A DNA stretch of 64,000 nt from Amycolatopsis sulphurea. Its GTDB lineage: Bacteria > Actinomycetota > Actinomycetes > Mycobacteriales > Pseudonocardiaceae. Position 1 is the stretch's first letter, and the number at the start of each line of letters is the position of its first letter. Of this stretch, positions 9,460 to 18,403 are shown in pieces. Both the position numbers and the translations under genes were made by a program. The stretch covers positions 248,001-312,000 of the forward strand of contig NZ_PDJK01000001.1 in the NCBI RefSeq assembly GCF_002564045.1, read 5' to 3'. The notes under the pieces are model-generated. The model worked only from the letters and a program-made list of their open reading frames with translations. It did not search any database and was not told the DNA's origin.

Positions 9460-10533
9460 TCAGTCCCAGTCCAGCGCGCCGCCCGACTGGTACTCGATGA
9501 CCCGGGTCTCGAAGAAGTTCTTCTCCTTCTTCAGGTCCATCGCCTCCGACATCCACGGGAACGGGTTCTCGGTCTCCCCGAAGATCGGCGCCAGCCCGAT
9601 CTGCTGGGCGCGCCGGTCGGTGATGAAGTGCATGTACTGCTCGCACAGCTGCGCCGAGAGGCCCAGCATGCCCCGCGGCATGGTGTCGCGCGCGTAGGCG
9701 ACCTCCAGCTCGCAGGCGTCGGTCAGCATCTGCCGGACCTCGGCCTGGAACTGCTCGGTCCACAGGTGCGGGTTCTCGATCTTGATCTGGTTGATGCAGT
9801 CGATGCCGAAGTTCAGGTGGATCGACTCGTCCCGCAGGATGTACTGGTACTGCTCGGCGATGCCGACCATCTTGTTCCGCCGGCCCAGCGACAGGATCTG
9901 CGCGAAACCGGTGTAGAACCACATGCCCTCGAAGATCACGTAGAACGCCACCAGGTCGCGCAGGAACGCGGTGTCCGCCTCCGGCGTGCCGGTCTCGAAG
10001 TCCGGGTCCTCCAGGTGCTGGGTGTACCTCAGCGCCCAGGCGTCCTTGTCCGAAATGGACGGTACCTCGCGGTACATGTTGAACAGCTCGCCCTCGACCA
10101 GGCCGAGGCTCTCGCAGATGTACTGGAAGGTGTGCGTGTGCACGGCCTCCTCGAAGGCCTGGCGCAGCAGGTACTGGCGGCACTCCGGGTTGGTGATCTG
10201 CCGGTACACCGCGAGCACGATGTTGTTGGCCACCAAGGATTCCGCGGTGGCGAAGAAGCCGAGGTTGCGCTTGAGCATCTGCCGCTCGTCCTCGGTCAGG
10301 CCGTCGGCGGACTTCCACAGCGCGATGTCGGCCTGCATCGCGACCTCGGTCGGCATCCAGTGGTTGTTGCAGCCGGCCAGGTACTTGTCCCAGGCCCAGC
10401 GGTACTTCATCGGCAGCAGCTGGTTCACGTCGGCGCGGGCGTTGATCATCCGCTTGTCGTCGACGTCGATCCGGCCCGCGCCGACCTCGATCCGGCCGAG
10501 CCCGGTCGCGTCCGTGCTCTCCACGTTGGTCAT
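9460..10533 (-). CDS. nrdB: Ribonucleotide reductase small subunit NrdB, class Ic type (Phe at the radical Tyr position)
   Basis: This subunit makes the radical that NrdA needs to reduce ribonucleoside diphosphates. It has 357 residues. Metal ligands are visible as E98 (TAESL), E129 and H132 (FEEAVH), and later [12 protein letters not shown]. The residue four positions after H132, which is the radical Tyr in ordinary class I enzymes, is Phe136 (HTHTF). Glu rather than Asp at the first ligand together with this Phe is the signature of class Ic enzymes such as Chlamydia trachomatis R2, which use a Mn/Fe cofactor. The C-terminal Tyr for radical transfer (VIEYQ) is kept. It lies downstream of nrdA with a hairpin between them. 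Confidence 0.95.
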   Translation of the reverse strand: MTNVESTDATGLGRIEVGAGRIDVDDKRMINARADVNQLLPMKYRWAWDKYLAGCNNHWMPTEVAMQADIALWKSADGLTEDERQMLKRNLGFFATAESLVANNIVLAVYRQITNPECRQYLLRQAFEEAVHTHTFQYICESLGLVEGELFNMYREVPSISDKDAWALRYTQHLEDPDFETGTPEADTAFLRDLVAFYVIFEGMWFYTGFAQILSLGRRNKMVGIAEQYQYILRDESIHLNFGIDCINQIKIENPHLWTEQFQAEVRQMLTDACELEVAYARDTMPRGMLGLSAQLCEQYMHFITDRRAQQIGLAPIFGETENPFPWMSEAMDLKKEKNFFETRVIEYQSGGALDWD

Positions 10534-10557
10534 AGTCCACTCACCTCAAGGTTCAGG

Positions 10558-10610
10558 GCTGTGAAGGGCCCCTTCACGGACTCAGAGTCCGTGAAGGGGC
10601 CCTTCACAGC
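10558..10610. repeat. 53-bp palindrome between nrdA and nrdB
   Basis: Arms of 26 bp flank a central A in the CTCAGAG centre. It occupies most of the 88-bp space between the nrdA stop (10622) and the nrdB start (10533). As a hairpin it could attenuate nrdB transcription or stabilise a processed nrdA mRNA. Confidence 0.9.
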
Positions 10611-10621
10611 TCGTCGGGCGG

Positions 10622-13600
10622 TTACTGGCAGGCTTCGCAGTCGGGGTCGTCGATACGGCAGGCGGCGCCTTCGGTGGCGACGAAGTCCACGTCGTCCACC
10701 TTCGGCAGCTCCTTCGATTCCGGCTGCGCGGCGGGCGGGGTGGCCGGGACCGCGGCGGCAGGGCTGGGCGACGGAGCCGGGCTCGGCGAAGGAGACGGCG
10801 CCGGGGCCGGGGCGGCCGACGGCGAAGAGGCCGGGGCGGGACCGGCCGACGGGGCTAGACCGGCAGACGGAGCGGGACCGGCCGACGGGGCCGCTGCCGG
10901 GCTTGCGGCGGGGGCGGCAGCGGCGGGGGTGGCCGACACCGCGTTCAGCTTGCCGTCGGTGCCGCGCAGGGTGCTCTTCTCCACGTGCGTGGCCGAGCGG
11001 GCCCGCAGGTAGTACGTGGTCTTGAGCCCCTTGTGCCAGGCGTAGCGGTACAGCTCATCGAGCTTGCGTCCGCTCGGCGCGTCGATGTAGAGGTTCAGCG
11101 ATTGTGCCTGGTCGATCCACTTCTGGCGCCGCGAACCCGCGTCCACCAGCCACTTCGACTCGATCTCGAACGCGGTCGCGTACAGCGCCTTGAGGTCGTC
11201 CGGCACGCGGTCGATCTGGCCGAGGCTGCCGTCGAAGTACTTGAGGTCGCTGACCATGACCTCGTCCCACAGCCCGCGCGCCTTGAGCGAGCGCACCAGG
11301 TGCGGGTTCACCACGGTGAAGTCCCCGGACATGTTCGACTTCACGTACAGGTTCTGGAACAGCGGCTCGATCGACTGGCCCACCCCGCAGATGTTGGAGA
11401 TCGTCGCGGTCGGCGCGATCGCCATCACGTTGGAGTTGCGCATGCCGACCGTCTTCACCCGCTCGCGCAGCGGCGCCCAGTCCAAAGTGGACGAGGTGTC
11501 CACGTCGAGCGCGTCGCCCTGGCGGGCGTCGATCAGCAGCTGCAGCGAGTCGATCGGCAGGATGCCGCGGCTCCACAGCGAACCCTCGAACGACTGGTAG
11601 CGGCCGCGTTCCTGGGCGAGGTCGGTGGAGGCCGAGATCGCGTAGTAGGAGAGGTGCTCCATGCTCTCGTCGGCGAACCGCACCGCGGCGTCCGAGGACA
11701 GCGGCACGCCGATCTCGAACAGCGCGTCCTGGAAGCCCATCAGCCCCAGCCCGATCGGCCGGTGGCGCAGGTTGGATCGGCGCGCCTCCGGGATCGTGTA
11801 GAAGTTGATGTCGATCACGTTGTCCAGCATGCGGACCGCGGTGCGCACGGTCTGCTCCAGCCGCGCGGTGTCCACACCGGACGGTGTGACGTGCTTGAGC
11901 AGGTTCACCGAGCCGAGGTTGCAGACCGCGACCTCTTCACTGTTGGTGTTCAGCGTGATCTCGGTGCACAGGTTGGACGAGTGCACCACGCCGATGTGCT
12001 GCTGCGGCGAGCGCAGGTTGCACGGGTCCTTGAAGGTGATCCACGGGTGCCCCGTCTCGAACAGCATGGTCAGCATGCGCCGCCACAGTTCCACCGCGCG
12101 CACGCGCCGGAACACCTTGATCTCCCCGCGTTCGGCGGCCGCCTCGTACTCGCGGTAGCGCTCGGCGAACGCGGTGCCGAACAGGTCGTGCAGGTCCGGG
12201 GTCTCGTTCGGGGAGAACAGCGTCCATTGCGCGTCCGCCTCGACCCGGCGCAGGAACTCGTCGGGCACCCAGTTGGCGGTATTCATGTCGTGCGTGCGGC
12301 GGCGGTCGTCGCCGGTGTTCTTGCGCAGATCGAGGAATTCCTCGATGTCGACGTGCCAGGTCTCCAGATAGGCGCAGGCCGCGCCCTTGCGCTTGCCGCC
12401 CTGGTTCACCGCGACCGCGGTGTCGTTGGCGATCTTCAGGAACGGCACCACGCCCTGGGACTGGCCGTTGGTGCCCTTGATGTGCGCGCCGAGGCCGCGG
12501 ACCGGGGTCCAGTCGTTGCCGAGCCCGCCGGAGTACTTGGCCAGCAGCGCGTTGTTCTTGTACGCCTGGAAGATCGAGTCCAGGTCATCGTCCACTGTGG
12601 TCAGGAAACAGGACGAGAGCTGGGCACGGGTGGTGCCCGAGTTGAACAGCGTCGGCGTCGAGGCCATGAAGTGGAACGTGGAGAGCAGCTCGTAGAACTC
12701 GATCGCCCGAGCTTCCCGGTCGTCCTCGCGGATCGCCAGGCCCATCGCGACGCGCATGAAGAACGCCTGCGGCAGCTCGAAGCGGACGCCGTTGTGGTGC
12801 TGGAAGTACCGGTCGTAGAGCGTCTGCAGGCCGAGGAAGCCGAAGTCCAGGTCCCGCTCGGCGTGCAGGGCGGCGGTGATCCGATCCAGGTCGAAGCCGA
12901 GCAGTTCGCCGTCGACCAGCTCCAGCTCGACCGCGCGGCGCAGGTAGGCGCGGAAGTACGCGGGGTACTCGCGGGCCATCTCGTCCTGGCTGGCCAGGCG
13001 CGGGGCGCCGGCCAGGTAGCCGAGCGCCTCGCCGCGCAGCTTGTCCAGCAGCAGCCGGGCGCTGACGTAGGAGTAGTTCGGCTCCTGCTCGACGAGCACC
13101 CGGGCGGCCATGATCTGCGCCAGCGCCAGCTCGTCGGTGCTGATGCCGTCGTAGAGGTTGCGCTTCGCCTCGGCGAGCACCGGCTCGGCGGACACGTCCT
13201 CAAGCCCGGCCACCGCCTCGCCGACGACGTGCGCCACCCGGGCCCAGTCGAGCGGGCGGACCGTGCCGTCGGCGCCCTTCACGGTGATCGCGGCCTCGGC
13301 CGGGGCGGGCGCGGCGGCCGCACGGGCTTTCGTGCGCTCCTCGCGGTAGAGCACGTAGGCGCGGGCGACCTTGTGGTGCTCCCCGCGCATCAGCGCTAGT
13401 TCGACCTGGTCCTGGATCTGCTCGATGTGCAGCGCGGTCTCCGGCCCGGCGTGCCGGAGCAGCCCGGCCTCCACCTGCCCGGTCAGCTCGGCGACCACAT
13501 GGTGCACGCGCGAGGACGCCGCGGCGTCGCCCCCCTCGACCGCGAGGAAGGCCTTGGTCAGTGCCACCGAGATCTTGCCCGCGTCGAAGGGCGAGACACT

Positions 13601-13681
13601 GCCGTCCCGCCGGATCACGTGGACGGTGTTCGGGGCCTGGTCTGCCGTCGCCGGCGGCCGCGTACCGGTTTCCACTGACAT
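10622..13681 (-). CDS. nrdA: Ribonucleoside-diphosphate reductase large subunit NrdA
   Basis: This catalytic subunit has 1019 residues. Two ATP-cone regulatory domains lie in tandem (VIRRDGSVSPFDAGKI near residue 25 and ITVKGADGTVRPLDWARV near 135). The barrel follows, with active-site cysteines in QLSSCFLTT, NLCTEITLN and VCNLGSVNL. Residues about 915-985 are a Pro/Ala/Ser linker that ends in a Cys pair (CRIDDPDCEAC), the swinging thiol that reduces the active site. The extra ATP cone and long linker match NrdA partners of class Ic NrdB. The ATG has GGGAGA just upstream. A NrdR-like palindrome lies about 145 bp before the start. Confidence 0.96.
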   Translation of the reverse strand: MSVETGTRPPATADQAPNTVHVIRRDGSVSPFDAGKISVALTKAFLAVEGGDAAASSRVHHVVAELTGQVEAGLLRHAGPETALHIEQIQDQVELALMRGEHHKVARAYVLYREERTKARAAAAPAPAEAAITVKGADGTVRPLDWARVAHVVGEAVAGLEDVSAEPVLAEAKRNLYDGISTDELALAQIMAARVLVEQEPNYSYVSARLLLDKLRGEALGYLAGAPRLASQDEMAREYPAYFRAYLRRAVELELVDGELLGFDLDRITAALHAERDLDFGFLGLQTLYDRYFQHHNGVRFELPQAFFMRVAMGLAIREDDREARAIEFYELLSTFHFMASTPTLFNSGTTRAQLSSCFLTTVDDDLDSIFQAYKNNALLAKYSGGLGNDWTPVRGLGAHIKGTNGQSQGVVPFLKIANDTAVAVNQGGKRKGAACAYLETWHVDIEEFLDLRKNTGDDRRRTHDMNTANWVPDEFLRRVEADAQWTLFSPNETPDLHDLFGTAFAERYREYEAAAERGEIKVFRRVRAVELWRRMLTMLFETGHPWITFKDPCNLRSPQQHIGVVHSSNLCTEITLNTNSEEVAVCNLGSVNLLKHVTPSGVDTARLEQTVRTAVRMLDNVIDINFYTIPEARRSNLRHRPIGLGLMGFQDALFEIGVPLSSDAAVRFADESMEHLSYYAISASTDLAQERGRYQSFEGSLWSRGILPIDSLQLLIDARQGDALDVDTSSTLDWAPLRERVKTVGMRNSNVMAIAPTATISNICGVGQSIEPLFQNLYVKSNMSGDFTVVNPHLVRSLKARGLWDEVMVSDLKYFDGSLGQIDRVPDDLKALYATAFEIESKWLVDAGSRRQKWIDQAQSLNLYIDAPSGRKLDELYRYAWHKGLKTTYYLRARSATHVEKSTLRGTDGKLNAVSATPAAAAPAASPAAAPSAGPAPSAGLAPSAGPAPASSPSAAPAPAPSPSPSPAPSPSPAAAVPATPPAAQPESKELPKVDDVDFVATEGAACRIDDPDCEACQ

Positions 13682-13826
13682 GCGCGTCTCCCACAGAGTC
13701 GACCCGAAAAGGGCGTGTTCGAGCGGCGCACGGCCCGGCGGGGCTGTGCGCTGCGGTTACGTAGATCTGCCCGGCGACCCTCCCGAAGCGGTCTCCCCGT
13801 CGCTGGGGGCTGCCGGTGTTCAGAGA

Positions 13827-13836
13827 CTACATGTAG
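13827..13836. promoter_or_regulatory. Possible NrdR box upstream of nrdA
   Basis: The palindrome CTACATGTAG fits every fixed position of the NrdR box core (CwAtATaTwG). A second palindrome, GCACGTGC at 13849-13856, is centred 21 bp away, which is two helical turns. NrdR represses class I and II reductase operons through paired boxes. The second site is a poor match, so the call is tentative. Confidence 0.4.
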
Positions 13837-13901
13837 GGGTTGGGACCTGCACGTGCCCCAACTGGTGGCGTGTCGAGGCTTCACCCTCGCGGGTTAGGTC
13901 G

Positions 13902-15158
13902 TCACTCAGAGCGGCTGGTGGAGGCCTCGCGCGGACCGAATTCGAGGGTGAATCCGCGCAGTACGGCACTGACCACGGGCCGCTTCCCGGCAAGGTGACC
14001 GAGCGGCCCGGCGGGGTTGACCGCCCAGTCCGCCGCGGCGAGTGACGGCCGGGCTCGCCACCGCACCGGTGTACGGGTGAGGCGGCCGCCGAGAGTCTGG
14101 GCGATCTCGAATCGGGCGGGCAGGGGGAAGGGCAGCCCGGCGCGGGGGGTGAACGCGGCGGTGGCGATCCAGATGCCGGTGGGCGCGGGGTGGGTGGGGT
14201 CAGGCTGGGTCGGCTCTGGGTGGGTGGCGGTGGTGTGGGTGGTGTCTGGGTGGGTGGCGGTGGTGTGGGTGGTGTCTGGGTGGGTGGCGGTGGTGTGGGT
14301 GGTGTCCGGGTGGGCGGTTGTGGTGCGGGTGGTGTCCGTGCCGGTGGTTGGTGGGTGGGTGGTGCCCTTTCCGGTGGCTGTGGTGTCGGCGGTCGTCCCC
14401 TCGGCTGCTGCAGTACCAGTGGTCGCGGTGTTGGTGGCCGCCGTGTCGGTCGCTGCAGCGTCGGTTGCTGCGGTGGGCACGGTGGGGGTACTCGTCGGGG
14501 AGCCGGTTGCAGGGGCGGCGGTCGCGGTGCGAGCGGCCGGGGTGTGAGCTGCGGTGCCGGTTGCTGCGGTGGAGACGGTGTGGGTTGGCGCTGGGTCGTC
14601 GGTCGCGGTCGCCGCAGTGTCGGCGGTCGCGGTGTAGGTGGCCGGGGTGTCGGGGGTCCCAGTGTCGGCTGTTGCAGTTTCGGTGGCCGCGGCGCTGGTG
14701 GCGGTCACGGTGTCGGTGTCCGTCGTGATCCCGGTGGCGGCCGTGAAGGTTCGCCCGCCGGTGAAGCCGAACGAGGCGAGGTCTTTCGGGATGCCCCAGA
14801 GTGCGCGCCCGCCGTCCCGTGATATCTCGCTGTCGACCCAGATCTGCGTGATCGACGCGGCGAGTCCGCGGCCGTGTACCGCGACTGCGCAGAGCAGTTC
14901 GTGGTAACTCAGCTGCCCTGGCGGCCGGTAGTCGATCCAGGCGGTGAACACGGACGCATGCCCGGCGATGAGGATCGGTTCCGCGCCCGCGGGCAGGCCG
15001 GGCACGTCGTCGACCGGCAGTCGCCACATCGACAAACAGGCGTCGCCGGTGAGTCGCCACGGCTCCGGTGGGTAGCCGCTCACGCTTCCCGCCTCGGGTA
15101 CGGCGGTCACCGCGGTCCGTACGGTGGCCTGTGCCATTTGCCCGGCTCGCGGGAACAC
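13902..15158 (-). CDS. Acetoacetate-decarboxylase-like protein split by a Thr/Ala-rich repeat insert
   Basis: Residues 30-140 and 328-410 resemble the two halves of the acetoacetate decarboxylase fold (ILIAGHASVFTAWIDYR, GGRALWGIPKDLASFGF, then GIWIATAAFTPRAGLPFPLP). The IPKDL segment includes a Lys in the expected region of the Schiff-base lysine. Between the halves lie about 186 residues made almost only of Thr, Ala, Asp, Pro and His, ending in three copies of a ten-residue HPDTTHTT-type repeat. The frame stays open throughout. The start could be GTG 15158 or ATG 15137 (MAQATV); neither has a strong ribosome site. No partner gene suggests the substrate. Confidence 0.7.
   Translation of the reverse strand: MFPRAGQMAQATVRTAVTAVPEAGSVSGYPPEPWRLTGDACLSMWRLPVDDVPGLPAGAEPILIAGHASVFTAWIDYRPPGQLSYHELLCAVAVHGRGLAASITQIWVDSEISRDGGRALWGIPKDLASFGFTGGRTFTAATGITTDTDTVTATSAAATETATADTGTPDTPATYTATADTAATATDDPAPTHTVSTAATGTAAHTPAARTATAAPATGSPTSTPTVPTAATDAAATDTAATNTATTGTAAAEGTTADTTATGKGTTHPPTTGTDTTRTTTAHPDTTHTTATHPDTTHTTATHPDTTHTTATHPEPTQPDPTHPAPTGIWIATAAFTPRAGLPFPLPARFEIAQTLGGRLTRTPVRWRARPSLAAADWAVNPAGPLGHLAGKRPVVSAVLRGFTLEFGPREASTSRSE
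14217..14316. repeat. 30-bp tandem repeat inside the decarboxylase-like gene
   Basis: Three near-identical 30-bp units (plus-strand start GGGTGGGTGGCGGTGGTG) plus a diverged fourth encode the ten-residue repeats on the minus strand. The period is a multiple of three, so changes in copy number keep the frame. The plus strand is G-rich with many G-triplets. Confidence 0.9.
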
Positions 15159-15917
15159 TTCTCCGGGCCGGAGTGCTTCGCCGCGCGGGAGGACGTGTGC
15201 GCGAACCTGGCGTGGAGGACGTTGTCCGAGCTGAGGACCTGATCGCTGCGCATCCAGTCGCGCGCGATGCCTGGTCCGGCGAGTCGTGGCAGGGGCAGGT
15301 CTTCGGGGCCGAGGTCACGACGGGTGACGGGGGAGCCAGGCCAGGAATCCATTGTGGCGCAATGACATTCTCGGGGGGCCGGGACGCTGGCTCCGTTGTC
15401 TGCCGATGCTCCGCGCGTCGTGGCGATCAGCGGTTCTCCCATGGTGGGGATCCGGTGCGGGACTTGCTCTGTCAGGTGGTGGATCGTTGCGGCGAAAAGA
15501 TAATCGCCGGAAAGAGTGCCAGCAGCCCCTTGGTCACCGATGTTTCGTGCCGGCGTGGCGGTGACCTGGTGTCCGACCTTCGCGTGCGAACCCATGTGCC
15601 GACGGTAGGTCCTGGCCGGATCGCCGGCAACGTGTCACTCGGTGGGGTGAGTGTGTTTGCTCGTGTCTCTGTCGGCGTTTTTGCCGTACACGTACGCTAA
15701 TTCTCCGCCAAGAAAGTACCCACACTCGGCGAAGGCGATTCGCTGGCGGCGGGGCAGGTGCCCGTCCTTGTGTCCTTGGTTGAACCGGAGGCCCGCCCGG
15801 TCGAACCGCTGCCGCACGGCCCCGGGCGAGAAACAATCACACGAGCTTGATTTTTTCGGCACCGGGGTCCACGCTGGTCGGCGGGTGGGGCATCCGCGGA
15901 CGCAGGGAGGCGCAGGG
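15159..15917. other. 759-bp stretch without a supported gene; contains a half operator
   Basis: No frame on either strand has a recognisable domain or steady high-GC third positions. Base composition is lower in GC than the surroundings from about 15350 to 15860, which suggests old decayed or acquired DNA. At 15685-15702 it carries GTACACGTACGCTAATT, which matches one full arm and the centre of the dyad at 2480-2503. Confidence 0.5.
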
Positions 15918-16709
15918 ATGGCTGATCTCGCCGTGATCCTCGGGGATCTGGCGGCCGAATCGCAGGTGGCGGACGCGCTCGTGGCGGGGCTGGACGAGGC
16001 GGGATGGGCCCGGCCGACCCCGGCGCCGGGGTGGACCGTGGCGCATCAGATCGCGCATCTGGCCTGGACCGACGGGAAGGCGCTGATCGCGGCGCGCCGG
16101 CCGCGGCGGTGGCAGGCCGAGGTGGAGAACCTGCTCAGGATCGGTGAGGCGTATGCGGATCGCGGGGCGGCCGAGGGCGCGGCGGAGCCGCCGGAGCAGC
16201 TGCTCGCGCGGTGGCGGGCCGGCCGGGCCGAGCTTGCGGAGGCGCTCGCCGCGGTTCCGGAGGGGGCGAAACTGCCCTGGTACGGGCCGCCGATGAGCGC
16301 GGCTTCGATGGCCACCGCGCGGATGATGGAGACCTGGGCGCACGGGCAGGATCTCGCCGACGCGCTCGGGGTCGTCCGCGAGCCCAGCGGGCGGCTGTGG
16401 CACATCGCCCGGTTCGGTACGCGCACTCGCGATTTCGCCTACAAGCTGCACTCGCTCGCGCCACCGCCCGGGCAATTCCGCGTGGAGCTGGCCGCGCCGG
16501 ACGGCGTCACCTGGGCGTTCGGCCCGGAGGACGCCGAAGGACGGCTGACCGGCAGCGCCCTCGATTTCTGCCTGGTGGTCACCCAACGGCGGCATCCCGA
16601 CGACACCGACCTCGTCGCCACCGGCGGCCAAGTGCGGGAGTGGCTCGGTATCGCGCAGGCGTTCGCCGGGCCGCCCGGGGCCGGGCGAGCACCGGGGCAG
16701 TTCGTGTGA
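15918..16709 (+). CDS. TIGR03084-type DinB-fold metal-binding protein
   Basis: The 263-residue protein resembles the mycothiol-dependent maleylpyruvate isomerase N-terminal (DinB-like) group. It begins with a helical bundle holding PGWTVAHQIAHLAWTD, has a second conserved helix METWAHGQDLADAL, and ends in a small C-terminal domain. His residues in those helices would bind a metal ion. The ATG at 15918 follows GGGAGG by 8 bp. Its stop overlaps the GTG of the AtuA-like gene, so the two are translated together and it probably serves the same pathway, perhaps as a thiol-dependent isomerase or hydrolase. This role is inferred from context. Confidence 0.8.
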   Translation: MADLAVILGDLAAESQVADALVAGLDEAGWARPTPAPGWTVAHQIAHLAWTDGKALIAARRPRRWQAEVENLLRIGEAYADRGAAEGAAEPPEQLLARWRAGRAELAEALAAVPEGAKLPWYGPPMSAASMATARMMETWAHGQDLADALGVVREPSGRLWHIARFGTRTRDFAYKLHSLAPPPGQFRVELAAPDGVTWAFGPEDAEGRLTGSALDFCLVVTQRRHPDDTDLVATGGQVREWLGIAQAFAGPPGAGRAPGQFV

Positions 16710-18403
16710 ACGCCCCGGCATTGCGGATCGGCAACGCTTCCGGCTTCTACGGCGACCGGTTCTCCGCGGTGCGCGAAATGCTCACCGGCGGGCCGCTGGA
16801 CGTGCTGACCGGCGACTACCTCGCCGAGCTGACCATGCTGATCCTCGGCCGCGACCGGATGAAGGACCCGGATCGCGGATACGCCAGGACGTTCCTCCGC
16901 CAGATGGAGGAGAACCTCGGGCTGGCCAAGGACAACGGCGTGCGGATCGTCGCGAACGCGGGGGGGCTGAACCCGGCCGGGCTCGCCGCGGCGGTGCGGG
17001 AGCTGGCCGCCAAGCTCGGTATCGAGGTGCGGATCGCGCATGTGGAGGGGGACGACCTGATCTCCCGGGCCGAGCGGCTCGGGTTCGGGAAACCGTTGAC
17101 CGCCAACGCTTATCTGGGTGCCTGGGGGATCGCCGCCTGCCTGGACGCGGGGGCGGACGTGGTGGTCACCGGGCGGGTGACCGACGCGTCGGTGCTCGTC
17201 GGCCCGGCCGCGGCGCACTTCGGCTGGGCGCGGGAGGACTACGACGCGCTGGCCGGCGCGGTCGCCGCGGGGCACGTGATCGAATGCGGGGCCCAGGCGA
17301 CGGGGGGAAACTACGCGTTCTTCCGCGAGCAGCCGATCGGGATCCCGGGCTTCCCGATCGCGGAGATCCACGCGGACGGATCCAGCGTGATCACCAAGCA
17401 CCCGGGCACCGGGGGAGTGGTGAACACCGGCACGGTCACCGCGCAGCTGCTGTACGAGATCACCGGCGCTCGTTACGCGAATCCCGATGTGACCGCCCGG
17501 TTCGACACGCTCGCGCTCGCCGCGGACGGCCCGGACCGGGTCCGGATCTCGGGTGCGCGCGGGGAAGCGCCGCCGCCCACGGTGAAGGTGTGCCTCAACC
17601 GGCTCGGCGGGTACCGTAACGAGACCACGTTCGTCCTCACTGGACTGGACATCGAGGAAAAGGCCGTACTGGTGCGGGATCAGCTGGAAGAGGCGCTGGC
17701 GAACCGGCGTCCGGCGGAGCTGCGCTGGACGCTCGCGCGCACCGACCACGCCGACGCGGAGACCGAGGAGCAGGCCAGCGCGTTGCTGCACGTCGCGGTG
17801 AAAGATGCCGACCCCGAGGTCGCCGGGCGCGCGTTCAGCTCGGCCGCGGTGGAGCTGGCGCTGGCCAGCTACCCGGGTTTCCACGTGACCGCACCGCCTT
17901 CGGAAGCCGCGCCGTACGGCGTCTACTCGGCGGCCTATGTGGACACTGCCGAGGTGTCGCACGTGGCGGTGCTGCCGGATGGGTCGCGAGTCGACATTGC
18001 GCCGGCGGCGGAGACCCGTCCGCTGTCCGAAGTGGACGAACCGGCGCTGCCCGAGCTGCCGGCCGCAGGCTCGGTGCGCCGGGTACCGCTGGGGCGGGTG
18101 GCCGGCGCGCGCAGCGGGGACAAGGGTGGCAACGCCAACCTCGGCGTCTGGGTGCGTTCGGAAGCCGCGTGGCGCTGGCTGGTGCGGCGGCTCACCGTGG
18201 CCGAGTTCCGCAAGCTGCTGCCGGAGACCGAAACGCTGCCGGTGACCCGGCACCTGCTGCCGAACCTGTGGGCGATGAACTTCGTGGTGGAAGGGATTCT
18301 CGGCGAAGGCGTGGCCTCGCAAGCTCGGTTCGATCCGCAGGCGAAGGCCCTCGGCGAATGGCTGCGAGCGCGCGAACTCGACGTACCGGAGGAGTTGCTG
18401 TGA
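16706..18403 (+). CDS. Acyclic terpene utilisation AtuA-like protein
   Basis: This 565-residue protein has an N-terminal DUF1446 domain (about 1-445: RIGNASGFYGDR, NAGGLNPAGLA, VTGRVTDASVLVGP, ECGAQATGGNYA) and a C-terminal AtuA ferredoxin-like domain (RVPLGRVAGARSGDKGGNANLGVW). In Pseudomonas, AtuA is needed for citronellol and geraniol breakdown, but its reaction is not established. The start is GTG at 16706, inside the 4-bp overlap with the previous gene, and the end overlaps the next gene by 4 bp. Neighbouring carboxylase and acyl-CoA dehydrogenase genes support a role with branched or isoprenoid acyl-CoAs. Confidence 0.88.
   Translation: MNAPALRIGNASGFYGDRFSAVREMLTGGPLDVLTGDYLAELTMLILGRDRMKDPDRGYARTFLRQMEENLGLAKDNGVRIVANAGGLNPAGLAAAVRELAAKLGIEVRIAHVEGDDLISRAERLGFGKPLTANAYLGAWGIAACLDAGADVVVTGRVTDASVLVGPAAAHFGWAREDYDALAGAVAAGHVIECGAQATGGNYAFFREQPIGIPGFPIAEIHADGSSVITKHPGTGGVVNTGTVTAQLLYEITGARYANPDVTARFDTLALAADGPDRVRISGARGEAPPPTVKVCLNRLGGYRNETTFVLTGLDIEEKAVLVRDQLEEALANRRPAELRWTLARTDHADAETEEQASALLHVAVKDADPEVAGRAFSSAAVELALASYPGFHVTAPPSEAAPYGVYSAAYVDTAEVSHVAVLPDGSRVDIAPAAETRPLSEVDEPALPELPAAGSVRRVPLGRVAGARSGDKGGNANLGVWVRSEAAWRWLVRRLTVAEFRKLLPETETLPVTRHLLPNLWAMNFVVEGILGEGVASQARFDPQAKALGEWLRARELDVPEELL

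Noticed and set aside
10985..13399. An 804-codon plus-strand frame over nrdA
   Set aside because: Antisense shadow of nrdA; composition and lack of any motif exclude it.
13682..13890. A second cobalamin riboswitch upstream of nrdA
   Set aside because: No B12 box or GGTGCGAATCC-like core is present in the leader.
14217..14316. CRISPR-like array of short repeats
   Set aside because: The 30-bp units are directly adjacent with no unique spacers, and the array lies in frame inside a gene.
15107..15595. A 162-codon minus-strand frame in the 15.2-15.9 kb gap
   Set aside because: Composition is irregular, no family match is visible and the end overlaps the decarboxylase-like gene; treated as non-coding.
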